From contig NZ_CP139482.1 of assembly GCF_041222825.1 (NCBI RefSeq), positions 1,209,001 to 1,273,000 of the forward strand: a stretch of 64,000 bases of DNA, written 5' to 3'. Numbering within the stretch: position 1 is the first letter of the stretch; each line of letters opens with the position of its first letter. Below, one piece after another: positions 17,702 to 26,594 of this stretch. Source of the DNA: Candidatus Thalassolituus haligoni. GTDB lineage: Bacteria; Pseudomonadota; Gammaproteobacteria; Pseudomonadales; Oceanobacteraceae. The position numbers were made by a program, and so were the translations under genes. The notes under the pieces are model-generated. The model was not told the DNA's origin. It saw nothing but the letters and a program-made list of their open reading frames with translations, and did not search any database.

Positions 17702-18442
17702 ATGAACGAGCGTGACGACCTCTACCAGACCCGCGAAGCCCACAGTGCCGATTTCCGTTTTGATGACGCAGTGGCGCGTGTTTTTCCCGATATGATCAAA
17801 CGCTCGGTGCCCGGCTATGCTGAAACCGTGGCGATGTCCGGTATTATTGCCGGTCGTTATGCCCGCGATAACACCCGCTTGTATGATCTTGGCTGTTCGC
17901 TGGGAGCGGTCACGCTGGCTATGCGTCATGGTGTACGTGCCCGTGGTTGTCAGGTGATCGGGGTGGATAATTCGGCCTCCATGCTGGAACGCGCCGCACA
18001 TTATATTGCCCTCGACGATCATTCCCTGGCCGGTGATCCGGTGGCGGTTGAATTGTTGCAGGCTGATATTTGTTCGTTGACGCTGGACAATGCCTCGGTG
18101 ACGGCACTGAATTATGTGTTGCAGTTTATCGTGCTCGACCAGCGCCTCGAACTGCTGACTCGTATCGCTGAGGCAACGATTCCGGGTGGCGCATTGATTC
18201 TGTCGGAAAAAATCAGTTTTGAGGTTGCCGAACAGCCGTTGCAAGATGCCTTGCACTGGGATTTCAAGCGCGCCAATGGTTACAGCGAGATGGAAATTGC
18301 CCGCAAGCGCACGGCCATTGAGGATTATCTGATCCCGGAGCGCGAAGAGGTACATCGCCAACGGTTGTTGGCTGCTGGGTTCAGCCAGGTTATTCGCTGG
18401 TATCAGTGTTTTAATTTTGTCTCATTTCTTGCTATCCGTTAA
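17702..18442 (+). CDS. cmoA: Carboxy-S-adenosylmethionine synthase CmoA
   Basis: Converts SAM and prephenate into carboxy-SAM, used by CmoB to make cmo5U34 in tRNA. The 246-residue product has the SAM-binding YDLGCSLGAVTLAM, VIGVDNSASMLERA, the ALNYVLQFI strand and the conserved HRQRLLAAGF/WYQCFNF C-terminus. N-terminal FRFDDAVARVFPDMIKRSVPGY is strongly conserved in CmoA. cmoB follows 57 bp downstream. Confidence 0.96.
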   Translation: MNERDDLYQTREAHSADFRFDDAVARVFPDMIKRSVPGYAETVAMSGIIAGRYARDNTRLYDLGCSLGAVTLAMRHGVRARGCQVIGVDNSASMLERAAHYIALDDHSLAGDPVAVELLQADICSLTLDNASVTALNYVLQFIVLDQRLELLTRIAEATIPGGALILSEKISFEVAEQPLQDALHWDFKRANGYSEMEIARKRTAIEDYLIPEREEVHRQRLLAAGFSQVIRWYQCFNFVSFLAIR

Positions 18443-18499
18443 TGCCGCTACTACACGGTTACACGGTCTCTTATTCCTCCTTTTGCTTGAGTCTGCTTC

Positions 18500-19546
18500 A
18501 TGCCTGTTGATGTTACTCCGTTGTTTGCTGATCTTGATGCTGCCGATGCGGCAACCCTGTTGCCATGGTTTCATGACGTGCTGACGGCCATGCGAGGGGA
18601 GGGCAGCCGCATGGCGCGCTGGGCTGAGGTGTTGCCGGAGCAGTTAGAGGATTTGCTGGTCACGAGGGAACACGGTGATCAGCAACGTTGGGTAGACGCT
18701 TTGAGATTATTACCCCGGCTAGCGGCTGTTACGTGTGATCTTGGTACTTTTGATCTGGCGATCAAGGGCCATACCAGCCCGGCGCAGGCGCAGGCAGTGG
18801 AACAAGGGCTACGTGGCTTGATGCCATGGCGCAAGGGGCCATTCCAGCTGTTTGATAGTTATATTGATACTGAATGGCGTTCGGACTGGAAATGGCAACG
18901 GCTGGCGCCTCATTTGTCCGACTTGACGGGGCGTACCGTGCTGGATGTTGGTTGCGGCTCGGGTTATCACCTCTGGCGGATGCTGGGAGCCGGTGCTTTC
19001 CGAGTGATCGGTGTCGATCCTTCACGGCTGTTTCTGATGCAGTTTCAGGCCATCAAGGGCTATGTGACAGCGGCCCAGGGAATCGCTCCCCAAGCGGATT
19101 TGCTACCGTTCAAAATGGAAGATGTCCCTGCCAATTTGAAAGCCTTTGATAGCGTGTTTTCGATGGGGGTACTTTATCATCGCAAGTCACCGATTGAGCA
19201 TCTGGAAGAGTTGCGCGGGGCACTCAAGCCGGGTGGTGAGCTGGTGTTGGAAACATTGGTGATCGACGCGGATCCAGGTGAGGTGGTGATGCCAGAAGAC
19301 CGCTACGCCATGATGCGGAATGTCTGGTTTATTCCATCGGTAGAGACGTTGTTGTTGTGGTGTCGTCGCACCGGCTTCCGCAACGCCAGAGTGGTGGATC
19401 TGAATCAGACCTCATTGGCGGAGCAGCATTCAACCGACTGGATGCGTTATAACTCGCTGGTGGATTTTCTTGATCCGGATGATCTTTCCAAAACCGTCGA
19501 AGGCTACCCAGCCCCGCTACGGGCGGTGATTATTGCCGAAGCCTGA
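18500..19546 (+). CDS. cmoB: tRNA U34 carboxymethyltransferase CmoB
   Basis: Transfers the carboxymethyl group of carboxy-SAM to 5-hydroxyuridine at tRNA position 34. The 348-residue product is slightly longer than E. coli CmoB (323). It has GRTVLDVGCGSGYHLWRMLG (cofactor loop), RVIGVDPSRLFLMQFQAI, FDSVFSMGVLYHRKSPIEHL and the family WMRYNSLVDFLDPDD. Paired with cmoA. Confidence 0.96.
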   Translation: MPVDVTPLFADLDAADAATLLPWFHDVLTAMRGEGSRMARWAEVLPEQLEDLLVTREHGDQQRWVDALRLLPRLAAVTCDLGTFDLAIKGHTSPAQAQAVEQGLRGLMPWRKGPFQLFDSYIDTEWRSDWKWQRLAPHLSDLTGRTVLDVGCGSGYHLWRMLGAGAFRVIGVDPSRLFLMQFQAIKGYVTAAQGIAPQADLLPFKMEDVPANLKAFDSVFSMGVLYHRKSPIEHLEELRGALKPGGELVLETLVIDADPGEVVMPEDRYAMMRNVWFIPSVETLLLWCRRTGFRNARVVDLNQTSLAEQHSTDWMRYNSLVDFLDPDDLSKTVEGYPAPLRAVIIAEA

Positions 19547-19621
19547 GGACTCTGGTTGGGTGGGCTTGCGCAGGTAGCGCTGCTTGTTGAGCAGCGCTAC
19601 GGATTGAAAGCAGGGGAGGAA

Positions 19622-20323
19622 TTATTGTTCTGTGGTTGCGGTGTCGGAATCCGCTGCTTGCTCATCCAGCAGTTGTTGTTCCGGTTGAACCCCTACTACC
19701 TTGCCATTTAAATCAGTTACCAACCAGTTGCCGCTCAAGCCAATTGCCAGTCGCACGGTGTCGTTGTATTCGAAGGTGCCAGCCGGTGCCCGGCTATTGA
19801 TAAAATCGATAAAGCCACCGTCGGTGATGGGCTTGAGTTCTGCCGGGGTCAGATCCTTGTAGCTGGCCGGGCCAAATATCGAGCCATTGGAACTGGGCTG
19901 ATAATAAAACACTTGATCCTCACTGGCTTTAATCGCATCCAGGGTGTCCTGGTTCAGGGTGTGGGCATAGAGTATTTCGTAGCCTTGGGGTGGAAACGCG
20001 ACATACAGAGCGACCGGGCGAGTTTGGTGCACGGTATACACACCAGCTATCAGCGCGGCCAGCTGTACGGCGGCAATGATGCTGAGATCCATCTTCAGGC
20101 TTTTTTTCGCCGGGTTAAAGACCAATAGCGTCAGTGTTGGCCCGAGCACCAGATCAACTCCGGCAATCATCAACAGCGCCTGGTGCCAGCCCGGATCGGC
20201 AGCACTCAGAATGCCGGGATACCAAACGCCAAAAACCAGCGCGACCATCATCAGAAACAGCACCAGGCTGATACCAAAGTGAGCGGCAAATGCCTGATAA
20301 CGATTAAACGATGTGAGGTGCAT
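19622..20323 (-). CDS. tfpZ: TfpX/TfpZ-family type IV pilin accessory protein
   Basis: TfpX/TfpZ proteins are inner-membrane accessory proteins usually encoded beside a specific major pilin gene and needed for its stability or assembly. The 233-residue product has about four N-terminal membrane segments (YQAFAAHFGISLVLFLMMVAL; VDLVLGPTLTLLVF; a third near residue 85) and a periplasmic C-terminal domain ending in an acidic/Gln tail. No pilin gene is adjacent; nadC, which neighbours pilA in Pseudomonas aeruginosa, is next. The gene thus looks like an orphan of a pilA locus. Confidence 0.8.
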   Translation of the reverse strand: MHLTSFNRYQAFAAHFGISLVLFLMMVALVFGVWYPGILSAADPGWHQALLMIAGVDLVLGPTLTLLVFNPAKKSLKMDLSIIAAVQLAALIAGVYTVHQTRPVALYVAFPPQGYEILYAHTLNQDTLDAIKASEDQVFYYQPSSNGSIFGPASYKDLTPAELKPITDGGFIDFINSRAPAGTFEYNDTVRLAIGLSGNWLVTDLNGKVVGVQPEQQLLDEQAADSDTATTEQ

Positions 20324-20349
20324 AGGAGTTCCGTTATAGCGGTTGTCGT

Positions 20350-20391
20350 TTCAGTGTCTGTTACTTCAGTCTTGATGGCTTCAGTGTCTGT
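20350..20391. repeat. 12-bp direct repeat TTCAGTGTCTGT between tfpZ and nadC
   Basis: Exact copies at 20350-20361 and 20380-20391 are spaced 30 bp apart, with a degenerate third copy between them. They lie in the leader of tfpZ, downstream of nadC. Possible direct-repeat operator or slippage relic; nothing else supports a function. Confidence 0.6.
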
Positions 20392-20445
20392 GACGGGGCC
20401 AGCGTTTTGTCAAAGCCCGAGTCTGCCCAAAAGCCCGCGTCCTGA

Positions 20446-21318
20446 TCATCGGTCAGAGTGTATAATACGCATTGATAAATCAATCGCTTTACAATCTTTG
20501 GTCAGCGCCCCGATGGAGATGTAATCGACCCCGGTGCGTGCGTAAGGCAGCAGGGTGGCATCAGTGATATTACCGGATGCTTCCAGTTTGATTGGCCCTT
20601 CCAGGCGATTGGCAGTGGCAGCGCGGGCATGTTGTACCGCTGTGGTCATCTCGGCGGGGGTGAAGTTGTCGAGCATGATGATATCGGCATTGGCAGCGAT
20701 GGCTTCGTCCAGCTGGTTCATGGATTCCACTTCAACCTCGACCGGTTTGCCAGGGGCGATGTCATGGGCAGCCGCAACGGCCTGGGCAATTCCGCCACAT
20801 GCCATGATGTGGTTTTCCTTGATTAAAAAGGCGTCGTACAGGCCTATTCGATGGTTAAAACAGCCGCCGACACTGACCGCATATTTTTGTGCGATGCGTA
20901 AACCCGGCAGGGTTTTACGGGTATCGAGCAACTTGACGCCAGTACCTGCAACCTGATCGGCATACTGTCGGCATAAAGTGGCAGTGGCTGAGAGCGTTTG
21001 CAGGAAATTCAGGGCGCAGCGTTCGCCAGTGAGCAGACTGCGCGCTGAGCCTGACAGTTCAAATAGCAGTTGGTTTGGGCGCACCCATTCACCTTCGGAG
21101 ACGCGCCAGATGACCTGGACGTTCGGGTCGAGCTGACGGAAGACTTCATTGACCCAGGCTTTGCCTGCGATGATGGCGCGTTCACGGCTGATAATACGGG
21201 CTTGGGAGCGCTGCTGCGTCGGGATCAGGCGGGCCGTGATATCACCACTGCCGACATCTTCGGTCAGGGCAGTGGTAACGGCGTTGGTAATATCGGCAGC
21301 GTGTAGGCTCAGGTTCAT
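20446..21318 (-). CDS. nadC: Nicotinate-nucleotide pyrophosphorylase (carboxylating)
   Basis: Converts quinolinate and PRPP to nicotinate mononucleotide in NAD synthesis. The 290-residue product has the N-terminal [20 protein letters not shown] with [12 protein letters not shown] (substrate-binding Arg/Lys), a [10 protein letters not shown] segment, VEVEVES and the C-terminal IKLEASGNI ... [12 protein letters not shown] barrel strands. Divergent from ampD, the arrangement found in pseudomonads. Confidence 0.96.
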   Translation of the reverse strand: MNLSLHAADITNAVTTALTEDVGSGDITARLIPTQQRSQARIISRERAIIAGKAWVNEVFRQLDPNVQVIWRVSEGEWVRPNQLLFELSGSARSLLTGERCALNFLQTLSATATLCRQYADQVAGTGVKLLDTRKTLPGLRIAQKYAVSVGGCFNHRIGLYDAFLIKENHIMACGGIAQAVAAAHDIAPGKPVEVEVESMNQLDEAIAANADIIMLDNFTPAEMTTAVQHARAATANRLEGPIKLEASGNITDATLLPYARTGVDYISIGALTKDCKAIDLSMRIIHSDR

Positions 21319-21617
21319 GACATGACTCTTGATATTAATTGTTGGTGCGGTATAGGGGACATCTATTTAATCCGGTGCTCGAAATGACGGCGTTAAAAAT
21401 CGACTCAAAATGCTCATGTATCACTCATAAATTGCGCTTTTTCGTCGATTTTTGCTTTGTCCTTTCATCGCTCGCTACATTTTCAGATGCATCCTATAGG
21501 CGACCCGGACTATCGCGGATTCTTGTGGTGGTGAATCTTACACGGAACCCGGCATGGGTGCATGACGCTGCCGGCTTCGGTTGTCGGGTGCGGAGGATTG
21601 TATCCGGTGTAGTATGA
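21319..21617. other. Intergenic region between nadC and ampD (divergent promoters)
   Basis: This 299-bp divergent gap must hold promoters for nadC and ampD. I see no coding sequence, repeat or convincing operator; an open frame at 21339 lacks a ribosome-binding site and family features. Confidence 0.6.
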
Positions 21618-22214
21618 ATGAGTGAAGATACCCAAACAGTACGGAGAACATTCAGTTTGGACGTAAAAGACGGGCGCTTGCCCGACGCGCAATGGGTGCC
21701 CTCACCCAACTTTGGCCAGCGTCCGCCAGCGGCGGTTGTTTCATTGCTGGTGATTCATAATATCAGCCTGCCGCCGGGTCAATTTGGCAGCGGGTGTATA
21801 CAACGCTTTTTCAGCAATCAGCTGGCTGTCGACGAGCATCCGTATTTTGCTGAAATCGATGGCTTGCAGGTGTCCAGCCATTTATTGATTGAGCGGGATG
21901 GCACGCTCTATCAGTTTGTCAACTTTAACGATCGCGCCTGGCACGCCGGAGTATCGTGCTATGAGGGTCTGACTGATTGTAATGATTTTTCGATTGGTAT
22001 TGAGCTGGAAGGCTGCGATAACACCCCGTACAGTGAGGCCCAGTATCAGGTGCTGACTCGGGTGACGATAGCCTTGCGCCGATACTACCCGATGATCGGC
22101 AGCCGTATCGCGGGCCATGACGATATCGCACCGGGTCGCAAGACGGATCCCGGCCCGGCGTTTGACTGGGGCCGCTACCTGAACTCCCTGAAACCGGATG
22201 AGTATGATTTATGA
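21618..22214 (+). CDS. ampD: 1,6-anhydro-N-acetylmuramyl-L-alanine amidase AmpD
   Basis: A cytoplasmic zinc amidase that cleaves the stem peptide from anhydromuropeptides in peptidoglycan recycling. The 198-residue product carries zinc ligands in VIHNIS, GHDDIAPGRKTDPGPAFDW (His and Asp, with the catalytic Lys) and the conserved AWHAGVSCYEG and NDFSIGIELEG. The ATG overlaps nothing upstream. The next gene, ampE, overlaps its end by four bases. Confidence 0.96.
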   Translation: MSEDTQTVRRTFSLDVKDGRLPDAQWVPSPNFGQRPPAAVVSLLVIHNISLPPGQFGSGCIQRFFSNQLAVDEHPYFAEIDGLQVSSHLLIERDGTLYQFVNFNDRAWHAGVSCYEGLTDCNDFSIGIELEGCDNTPYSEAQYQVLTRVTIALRRYYPMIGSRIAGHDDIAPGRKTDPGPAFDWGRYLNSLKPDEYDL

Positions 22215-23245
22215 AATTTCTGATTCTGTTTATCTCGTTGTTGTTGCAACAGCAGTTGCCCTGGGCTCGTCGCTGGGGACAAGGCAGTTTGTACGATCGC
22301 TGGCTGGCACTGTGGCAGCGCTGGCCAGGGTTTGAACGCCTGGGTGCCCCCATCAGGCTGATACTGCTGGTGATACTGCCCAGTATTCTGGTTGCTTTGT
22401 TATTTGTGTGGCTGGAATCGTTCGCCTGGGGATTACCATCCGCTGTGGCGGAGGTCGGGCTGTTATTACTGGTACTGTCTCAGGCTAATATGGGAGCGGG
22501 TTTGAAACGCTACCGCGAACATTTGACCAGCGGTGATATTCAGGGCGCATTTCATTGTGCCGATGAAGCGGTTTCAGTACCGGGGTTGGCATTGTCGTCG
22601 GATCCGGAAACCCTGAATGCTCAGGTTTTGCATACAGTGTTGTACCGCTGGTTTGAGTACTTTTTTTTGATGGTGTTCTGGTACATGTTTGCCGATGTGG
22701 GTGGCGTTGTGCTGGCCTGGCTGACGTTACATTTTGTCCGTGCTCAGGAGGCATTGGGGCAACAAGAGGGCGCCTCCGAAGAATCGCCGGAGCAGCCGGA
22801 ACAACCGCTGGAACCGAAACAACAAACGGAGCAGGAACAACAGGATGCAGCAGACGATCCGTCAGAAACCGTTGGTTCCGGCGATCAGGATGCTGGGAAA
22901 AAGGCGCAAGCCGATCGTGTATCAAGCTGGTGTTTACACTGGCTGGAATGGGCACCTGCGCGTTTGCTGGGGCTGACCTATTGCCTGGCTGGTAATATGA
23001 CGATGGCATTGCCGGTATGGCGTCAGTTGTTGTGGAAAAAGGCCATCGACAGCCAGCAAGTGCTGGTGGATGTCGCGAGTGCGGCGTTGTCGTTCAGTCA
23101 CGAAAAACGCTGTTGGCACAGTGCTGCTGCCGATTGTCCGGCTGCGGCAGCGGAGCTGGATGAATGGCAGCAATTGCATTTGCGCAGTGTATCAATCTGG
23201 ATGGTAGGTATTGCTGTAGCAACGATCGGTGGCTGGTTGCTCTGA
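22211..23245 (+). CDS. ampE: AmpE-like inner-membrane protein
   Basis: AmpE is an integral membrane protein encoded after ampD. The 344-residue product shows four or five membrane segments: near residues 50-75, 78-92, 140-165 and at the C-terminus, where it ends VGIAVATIGGWLL. A hydrophilic insertion of about 65 residues, very rich in Glu, Gln and Pro (roughly 175-240), lies between membrane segments. The first-half patterns RYREHLTSGD and LNAQVLHTVLYRWFEYFFLMVFWY are family-typical. ATGA overlap with ampD indicates translational coupling. Confidence 0.9.
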   Translation: MKFLILFISLLLQQQLPWARRWGQGSLYDRWLALWQRWPGFERLGAPIRLILLVILPSILVALLFVWLESFAWGLPSAVAEVGLLLLVLSQANMGAGLKRYREHLTSGDIQGAFHCADEAVSVPGLALSSDPETLNAQVLHTVLYRWFEYFFLMVFWYMFADVGGVVLAWLTLHFVRAQEALGQQEGASEESPEQPEQPLEPKQQTEQEQQDAADDPSETVGSGDQDAGKKAQADRVSSWCLHWLEWAPARLLGLTYCLAGNMTMALPVWRQLLWKKAIDSQQVLVDVASAALSFSHEKRCWHSAAADCPAAAAELDEWQQLHLRSVSIWMVGIAVATIGGWLL

Positions 23246-23286
23246 CAGTCGGCAGGGCAACCAGCTGTGATGAATGGCTTGGGTTA

Positions 23287-23643
23287 TTAACCCACAGGAT
23301 CAGGCTCCGTCTTTTGATAGCTTCTGATCATGCCGTTAAGTGTGTTGCAAGGGGCTTTCATACGGCAGCCAGCGCTGTAGAGGCTGGGGGTGATGGGTTT
23401 GCTCCAGACTACTTCTGCCTGGCAAAAACCGGTACGGTGAACGTCCAGGTCAGGTCGTACGTCGACCAGCTCCAGATTTAATTCGGTACCGGGTTCAATG
23501 GCTTCATAGGTCGATATCATCAGTCCTTCATCTGAGCAGTTCAGTAGTAAACCAAGGTAGGACAAATCGCCCTGCTGAAAGACACTGACGTTGGATGAAA
23601 TATCGGCTCTCGGGGTATGACGTTGTTCGGTATGCCCGTTCAT
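23287..23643 (-). CDS. Stand-alone PilZ domain protein
   Basis: A 118-residue single PilZ domain, a cyclic-di-GMP receptor module. The binding residues are visible: RHTPR (RxxxR) near residue 8 and NCSDEG (N/DxSxxG) near residue 36. The ATG at 23643 follows a strong AGGAGGT site with six-base spacing; an in-frame GTG/ATG at 23658 is less likely. It converges on ampE and is followed on the same strand side by a globin gene upstream. The partner protein is unknown. Confidence 0.9.
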   Translation of the reverse strand: MNGHTEQRHTPRADISSNVSVFQQGDLSYLGLLLNCSDEGLMISTYEAIEPGTELNLELVDVRPDLDVHRTGFCQAEVVWSKPITPSLYSAGCRMKAPCNTLNGMIRSYQKTEPDPVG

Positions 23644-23751
23644 GCAAACCTCCTTCACTGGATTATGCGACAGTCACCAGACTGCTCTGAAACCTGTGAG
23701 GAGGTCAATGTTTCTATTTAGATCAAAATGACATGTCAGGCGTGTTTTTGA

Positions 23752-24144
23752 TTAATACATGCTTTGAATCAGGTCGATACTTGGCTTGAGTGTCCGGCGC
23801 CAGGTAAGCTCCAGCTCCTTCGAAAATTTAGGGTCATGACGCGCCAGGGTTTCCATCAGAGCATCCAGCCAAAGGCTGTAATACATGGGGTTGATATTCA
23901 TTTCTCCACGGCTGTGACTTTTCCCAAGGGCCTTTATTTTGGTATCCGGCATGCCGCGTGAGTGCATCACCAGCCATAGGATACCGCTGCGTAGCAAGGC
24001 ACGTTGAGCCTCCATATTGGTGTTTTTGAACATCTCCCGAACGTCGTGTGATTTGCTCATGAAAATGGAATAAAAGTCTTCAAAGAAGACAATGTTGTTG
24101 CAGCTACGCCCGTAGCTTTGGAATACGATGTCCGCATCGCTCAT
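23752..24144 (-). CDS. Globin-family protein
   Basis: A 130-residue single-domain bacterial globin. The helix pattern SYGRSC...FFEDFYSIFMSKSHDVREMFKNT and the LWLDALMETLARHDPKFS segment fit globins of the type often annotated as hemoglobin-like or protoglobin-like in gammaproteobacteria. The candidate proximal histidine lies in GKSHSRGEMNI. Oxygen sensing, storage or NO protection cannot be separated from sequence. A CAGGAG ribosome-binding site is seven bases before the ATG. Confidence 0.78.
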   Translation of the reverse strand: MSDADIVFQSYGRSCNNIVFFEDFYSIFMSKSHDVREMFKNTNMEAQRALLRSGILWLVMHSRGMPDTKIKALGKSHSRGEMNINPMYYSLWLDALMETLARHDPKFSKELELTWRRTLKPSIDLIQSMY

Positions 24145-24676
24145 AGATAACTCCTGGATTTCTCTGCGCTACCTGGACTCGGATTCGAGAGCAGGCTTTC
24201 CTTGAAACTGCTCCTCTATTCGGGAGCTTTGGGTTTTGTCCGGTAACGAGCTACACTGCAATGATCACTTAACGTTCACTTCGAACCGCGTTCCGTTTGT
24301 CTTTCTATTACTTTGACACGACCAGAATCCCCCTGGCTGCCATTGTCGGTCAGACACCGCTCTACTGACAATGTTTTACAGGATAGTCGCCCTACAAATC
24401 CGTAAGGTTAAGTCCGAAGTCGAGTGGAGAAAAGCACTTTTACAGGTAACAGACAATTTCCGCAGACAGCTTGCACATTCATCGCGAGTGGCAAGTGCCT
24501 ATTTCTTCTATGGGGAGGTATCCGACGTTTTGTGGCGAAGGTCTCCCGCAGACAGGAATATCAGCTCAAAACCGACTGCTGTATCGGTGGTTTTTTGTCA
24601 GTGTTTCTGGACATGCAGCCTGCCGGAGTGATCGGCAGGCTGCATCTGCAGGATGACTGAGGTGAGGGCGTTAGTC
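24145..24676. other. Intergenic region between globin and dps
   Basis: A 532-bp gap with no supportable gene. It should hold the globin promoter at its left end. At the right end there is a 12-bp perfect inverted repeat (24613-24645). An in-frame stretch at 24371 has no family resemblance or ribosome-binding site and is left out. Confidence 0.6.
24613..24645. terminator. Perfect inverted repeat downstream of dps
   Basis: Arms ATGCAGCCTGCC (24613-24624) and GGCAGGCTGCAT (24634-24645) with a 9-base loop form a strong hairpin about 30 bp after the dps stop. There is no T-tract on either strand, so it may be a Rho-assisted or RNA-stabilising 3' hairpin rather than a simple intrinsic terminator. 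Confidence 0.5.
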
Positions 24677-25150
24677 TTAGTCTTCCAGTAGGGAACGCAG
24701 CATCCAGGCTGTCTGTTCGTGCACCGTCAGGCGCTGGGTTAACAGATCTGCGGTTGGTTCGTCGTTAGCTTCACCGACCAGCGCATACAGGTTTCTGGCA
24801 GTGCGGGCCGCCGATTCGTGTCCCTGAGCCAGGATGGCAACCATATCCATTGCTTTGGGTGGAATGGCTGGGGCATCAGGCAGTGAGGCCAGTTCGGCAA
24901 ACTGGGCGTAGGACCCTGGTGCAACGTGTCCCAATGAGCGAATGCGCTCTGCAATGGGATCGACGGCATTCCAGAGTTCAGTGTATTGATCCATAAACAT
25001 CACATGCAGGCTATTAAACATTGGCCCGGTGACGTTCCAGTGGAAGTTATGGGTGGTCAGGTACAGGGTGTAAGTATCCGCCAGCAGTCGACCGAGGCCG
25101 TCAGCGATGGCTTGGCGATGGGTATCACTGATTCCAATATTGATGCTCAT
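24677..25150 (-). CDS. dps: Dps-family ferritin-like DNA-protecting protein
   Basis: Dps proteins form dodecamers that oxidise and store iron and protect DNA. The 157-residue product contains the ferroxidase pattern THNFHWNVTGPMFNSLH and MDQYTELWNAVDPIAERIR with the expected His, Asp and Glu residues, and HEQTAWMLRSLLED at the end. The true start is the ATG at 25150, with a GGGAGAA site, rather than the upstream ATG at 25210. Confidence 0.94.
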   Translation of the reverse strand: MSINIGISDTHRQAIADGLGRLLADTYTLYLTTHNFHWNVTGPMFNSLHVMFMDQYTELWNAVDPIAERIRSLGHVAPGSYAQFAELASLPDAPAIPPKAMDMVAILAQGHESAARTARNLYALVGEANDEPTADLLTQRLTVHEQTAWMLRSLLED

Positions 25151-25595
25151 AGTGTTCTCCCTTGGGTAAGCAGTCTGTGGATAAAAACATGATCCAGTCA
25201 TTGTTGCCATGATTGGCGGTGTGACGATTGTGAGTATGCCTGAATGTCGATCAACAAATATTGATCGGGTACCCGATTGGTTGGGATACGCCCAAATTGG
25301 TTCCTCTCAATTTGGCGGTGCTTCGGATACTTGCGTCTGGCGGAAGATGCCGGTGCTTGTCATTTTCCGCCAATAGACAGACAGTGGACGCTTGTTTCCT
25401 CTCTCACCTGATCACTGCCAGTCTGTGCTGATCAACCGCCAGGAAACCGGTTTGTTTGATCGACCAGCAACCGATCGGCTACTCACCTCATCTTGCACAG
25501 TAATAATAGCTATCTTGTATTTGATTTTAGAATTCGATTGTTTTTATTGAGTCCATGGTCAGATGCTATAAGGTCTGAACAGGAGGGCTGGAACT
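25151..25595. other. Intergenic region upstream of dps with several inverted repeats
   Basis: This 445-bp gap holds three clear inverted repeats: a 14-bp palindrome ATCGGGTACCCGAT (25264-25277), CCAAATTG/CAATTTGG (25292-25315) and TGGCGGAA/TTCCGCCA (25338-25382). No coding frame is convincing. The elements could be operators for dps or structured leader RNA; nothing here identifies the regulator. Confidence 0.55.
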
Positions 25596-26594
25596 TCAGA
25601 CAGTCGGTTGCAGCTTGATGGTCTGGCCTATGGATTCCAGTGCCGCAAAAAAGTCGTGGCGACTGCGATGACGTTTGACCGCCTGAAAGACGCTTTCCAT
25701 TTCTGTGGAATGCAGCGAAAAATAATGCAGCCACTGTTTCATGCGGTCAGTGAGTTGTTTGTCTTCCAGATGCTCAAGTCGTTCTGCGAGTTGGTAAAAC
25801 AACGCCAGATAGTCTTGCCAGGCTAACTTTTGATGAAACAAGCCTTGCTGTTGCGCACGAATCTGCAGACCCAGATCGGGTTTTGCGACCAGGCCGCGAC
25901 CAATCATTAACAGGCGTGACTGACTCTGGTGTTGGCATGCTGCCGCCTGGTCGGGTGTCCAGATTTCACCGTTGGCCAGTACCGGAATATCGACAACCTG
26001 TTTGATGTTGGCGATCCACTCCCACCATGCCGGGGGCTTGTAGCCTTCCGTTTTGGTGCGGGCATGTACTGTGAGCCACTGGATTCCGGCAGCGGCCAGA
26101 GCCTGGGCATTGTCGAGCGCCAGCGCTTTATCGGTGTAGCCGAGACGCATTTTGGCACTGACCGGAATGTGGGCAGGCACAGCGTTGCGGACGGCCTTGG
26201 TGATGGCATATAGGCGCTCAGTGTGTTGCAACAGCACAGCGCCGCCCTGGCTGCGGTTGACGGTTTTGGCCGGGCAGCCAAAATTGAGATCAATTGCCGG
26301 TGCACCCAGTGCGGCAACCCGTGCCGCATTGGCTGCCATCAGCTCCGGATCGCTGCCTAATAATTGAATATGCACCGGCGTTCCTGCCAGGGTTTTGCCG
26401 CCTTGTGCCAGCTCCGGGCAATATTTTAAAAATACGCGATTGGGTAATACCGTTTGGCTGATGCGAATAAATTCGGTAACACAATGGTCAATTCCCCCGA
26501 CGGCGGTCAGTATTTCCCGTAAATGGAAATCCATTAATCCCTCCATGGGCGCTAACGCGATATAAAGAGAACTGTTGGGGTCAAATGGCAACAT
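25596..26594 (-). CDS. dusC: tRNA-dihydrouridine(16) synthase DusC
   Basis: An FMN enzyme that reduces uridine 16 of tRNA D-loops. The 332-residue product begins LYIALAPMEGLMD (FMN-binding start), with DLNFGCPAKTVNRSQGG containing the catalytic Cys, KMRLGY, LTVHARTKTEGY and NGEIWTPD. The VNRSQGG...LLQHTERLY signature is that of the DusC subgroup rather than DusA or DusB. The ATG at 26594 is chosen because conservation begins just after it; the frame is open to 26672. Confidence 0.93.
   Translation of the reverse strand: MLPFDPNSSLYIALAPMEGLMDFHLREILTAVGGIDHCVTEFIRISQTVLPNRVFLKYCPELAQGGKTLAGTPVHIQLLGSDPELMAANAARVAALGAPAIDLNFGCPAKTVNRSQGGAVLLQHTERLYAITKAVRNAVPAHIPVSAKMRLGYTDKALALDNAQALAAAGIQWLTVHARTKTEGYKPPAWWEWIANIKQVVDIPVLANGEIWTPDQAAACQHQSQSRLLMIGRGLVAKPDLGLQIRAQQQGLFHQKLAWQDYLALFYQLAERLEHLEDKQLTDRMKQWLHYFSLHSTEMESVFQAVKRHRSRHDFFAALESIGQTIKLQPTV

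Noticed and set aside
24371-24660. Small plus-strand frames before dps
   Set aside because: Three overlapping frames, none with a ribosome-binding site or recognisable sequence; they also read through the inverted repeat.
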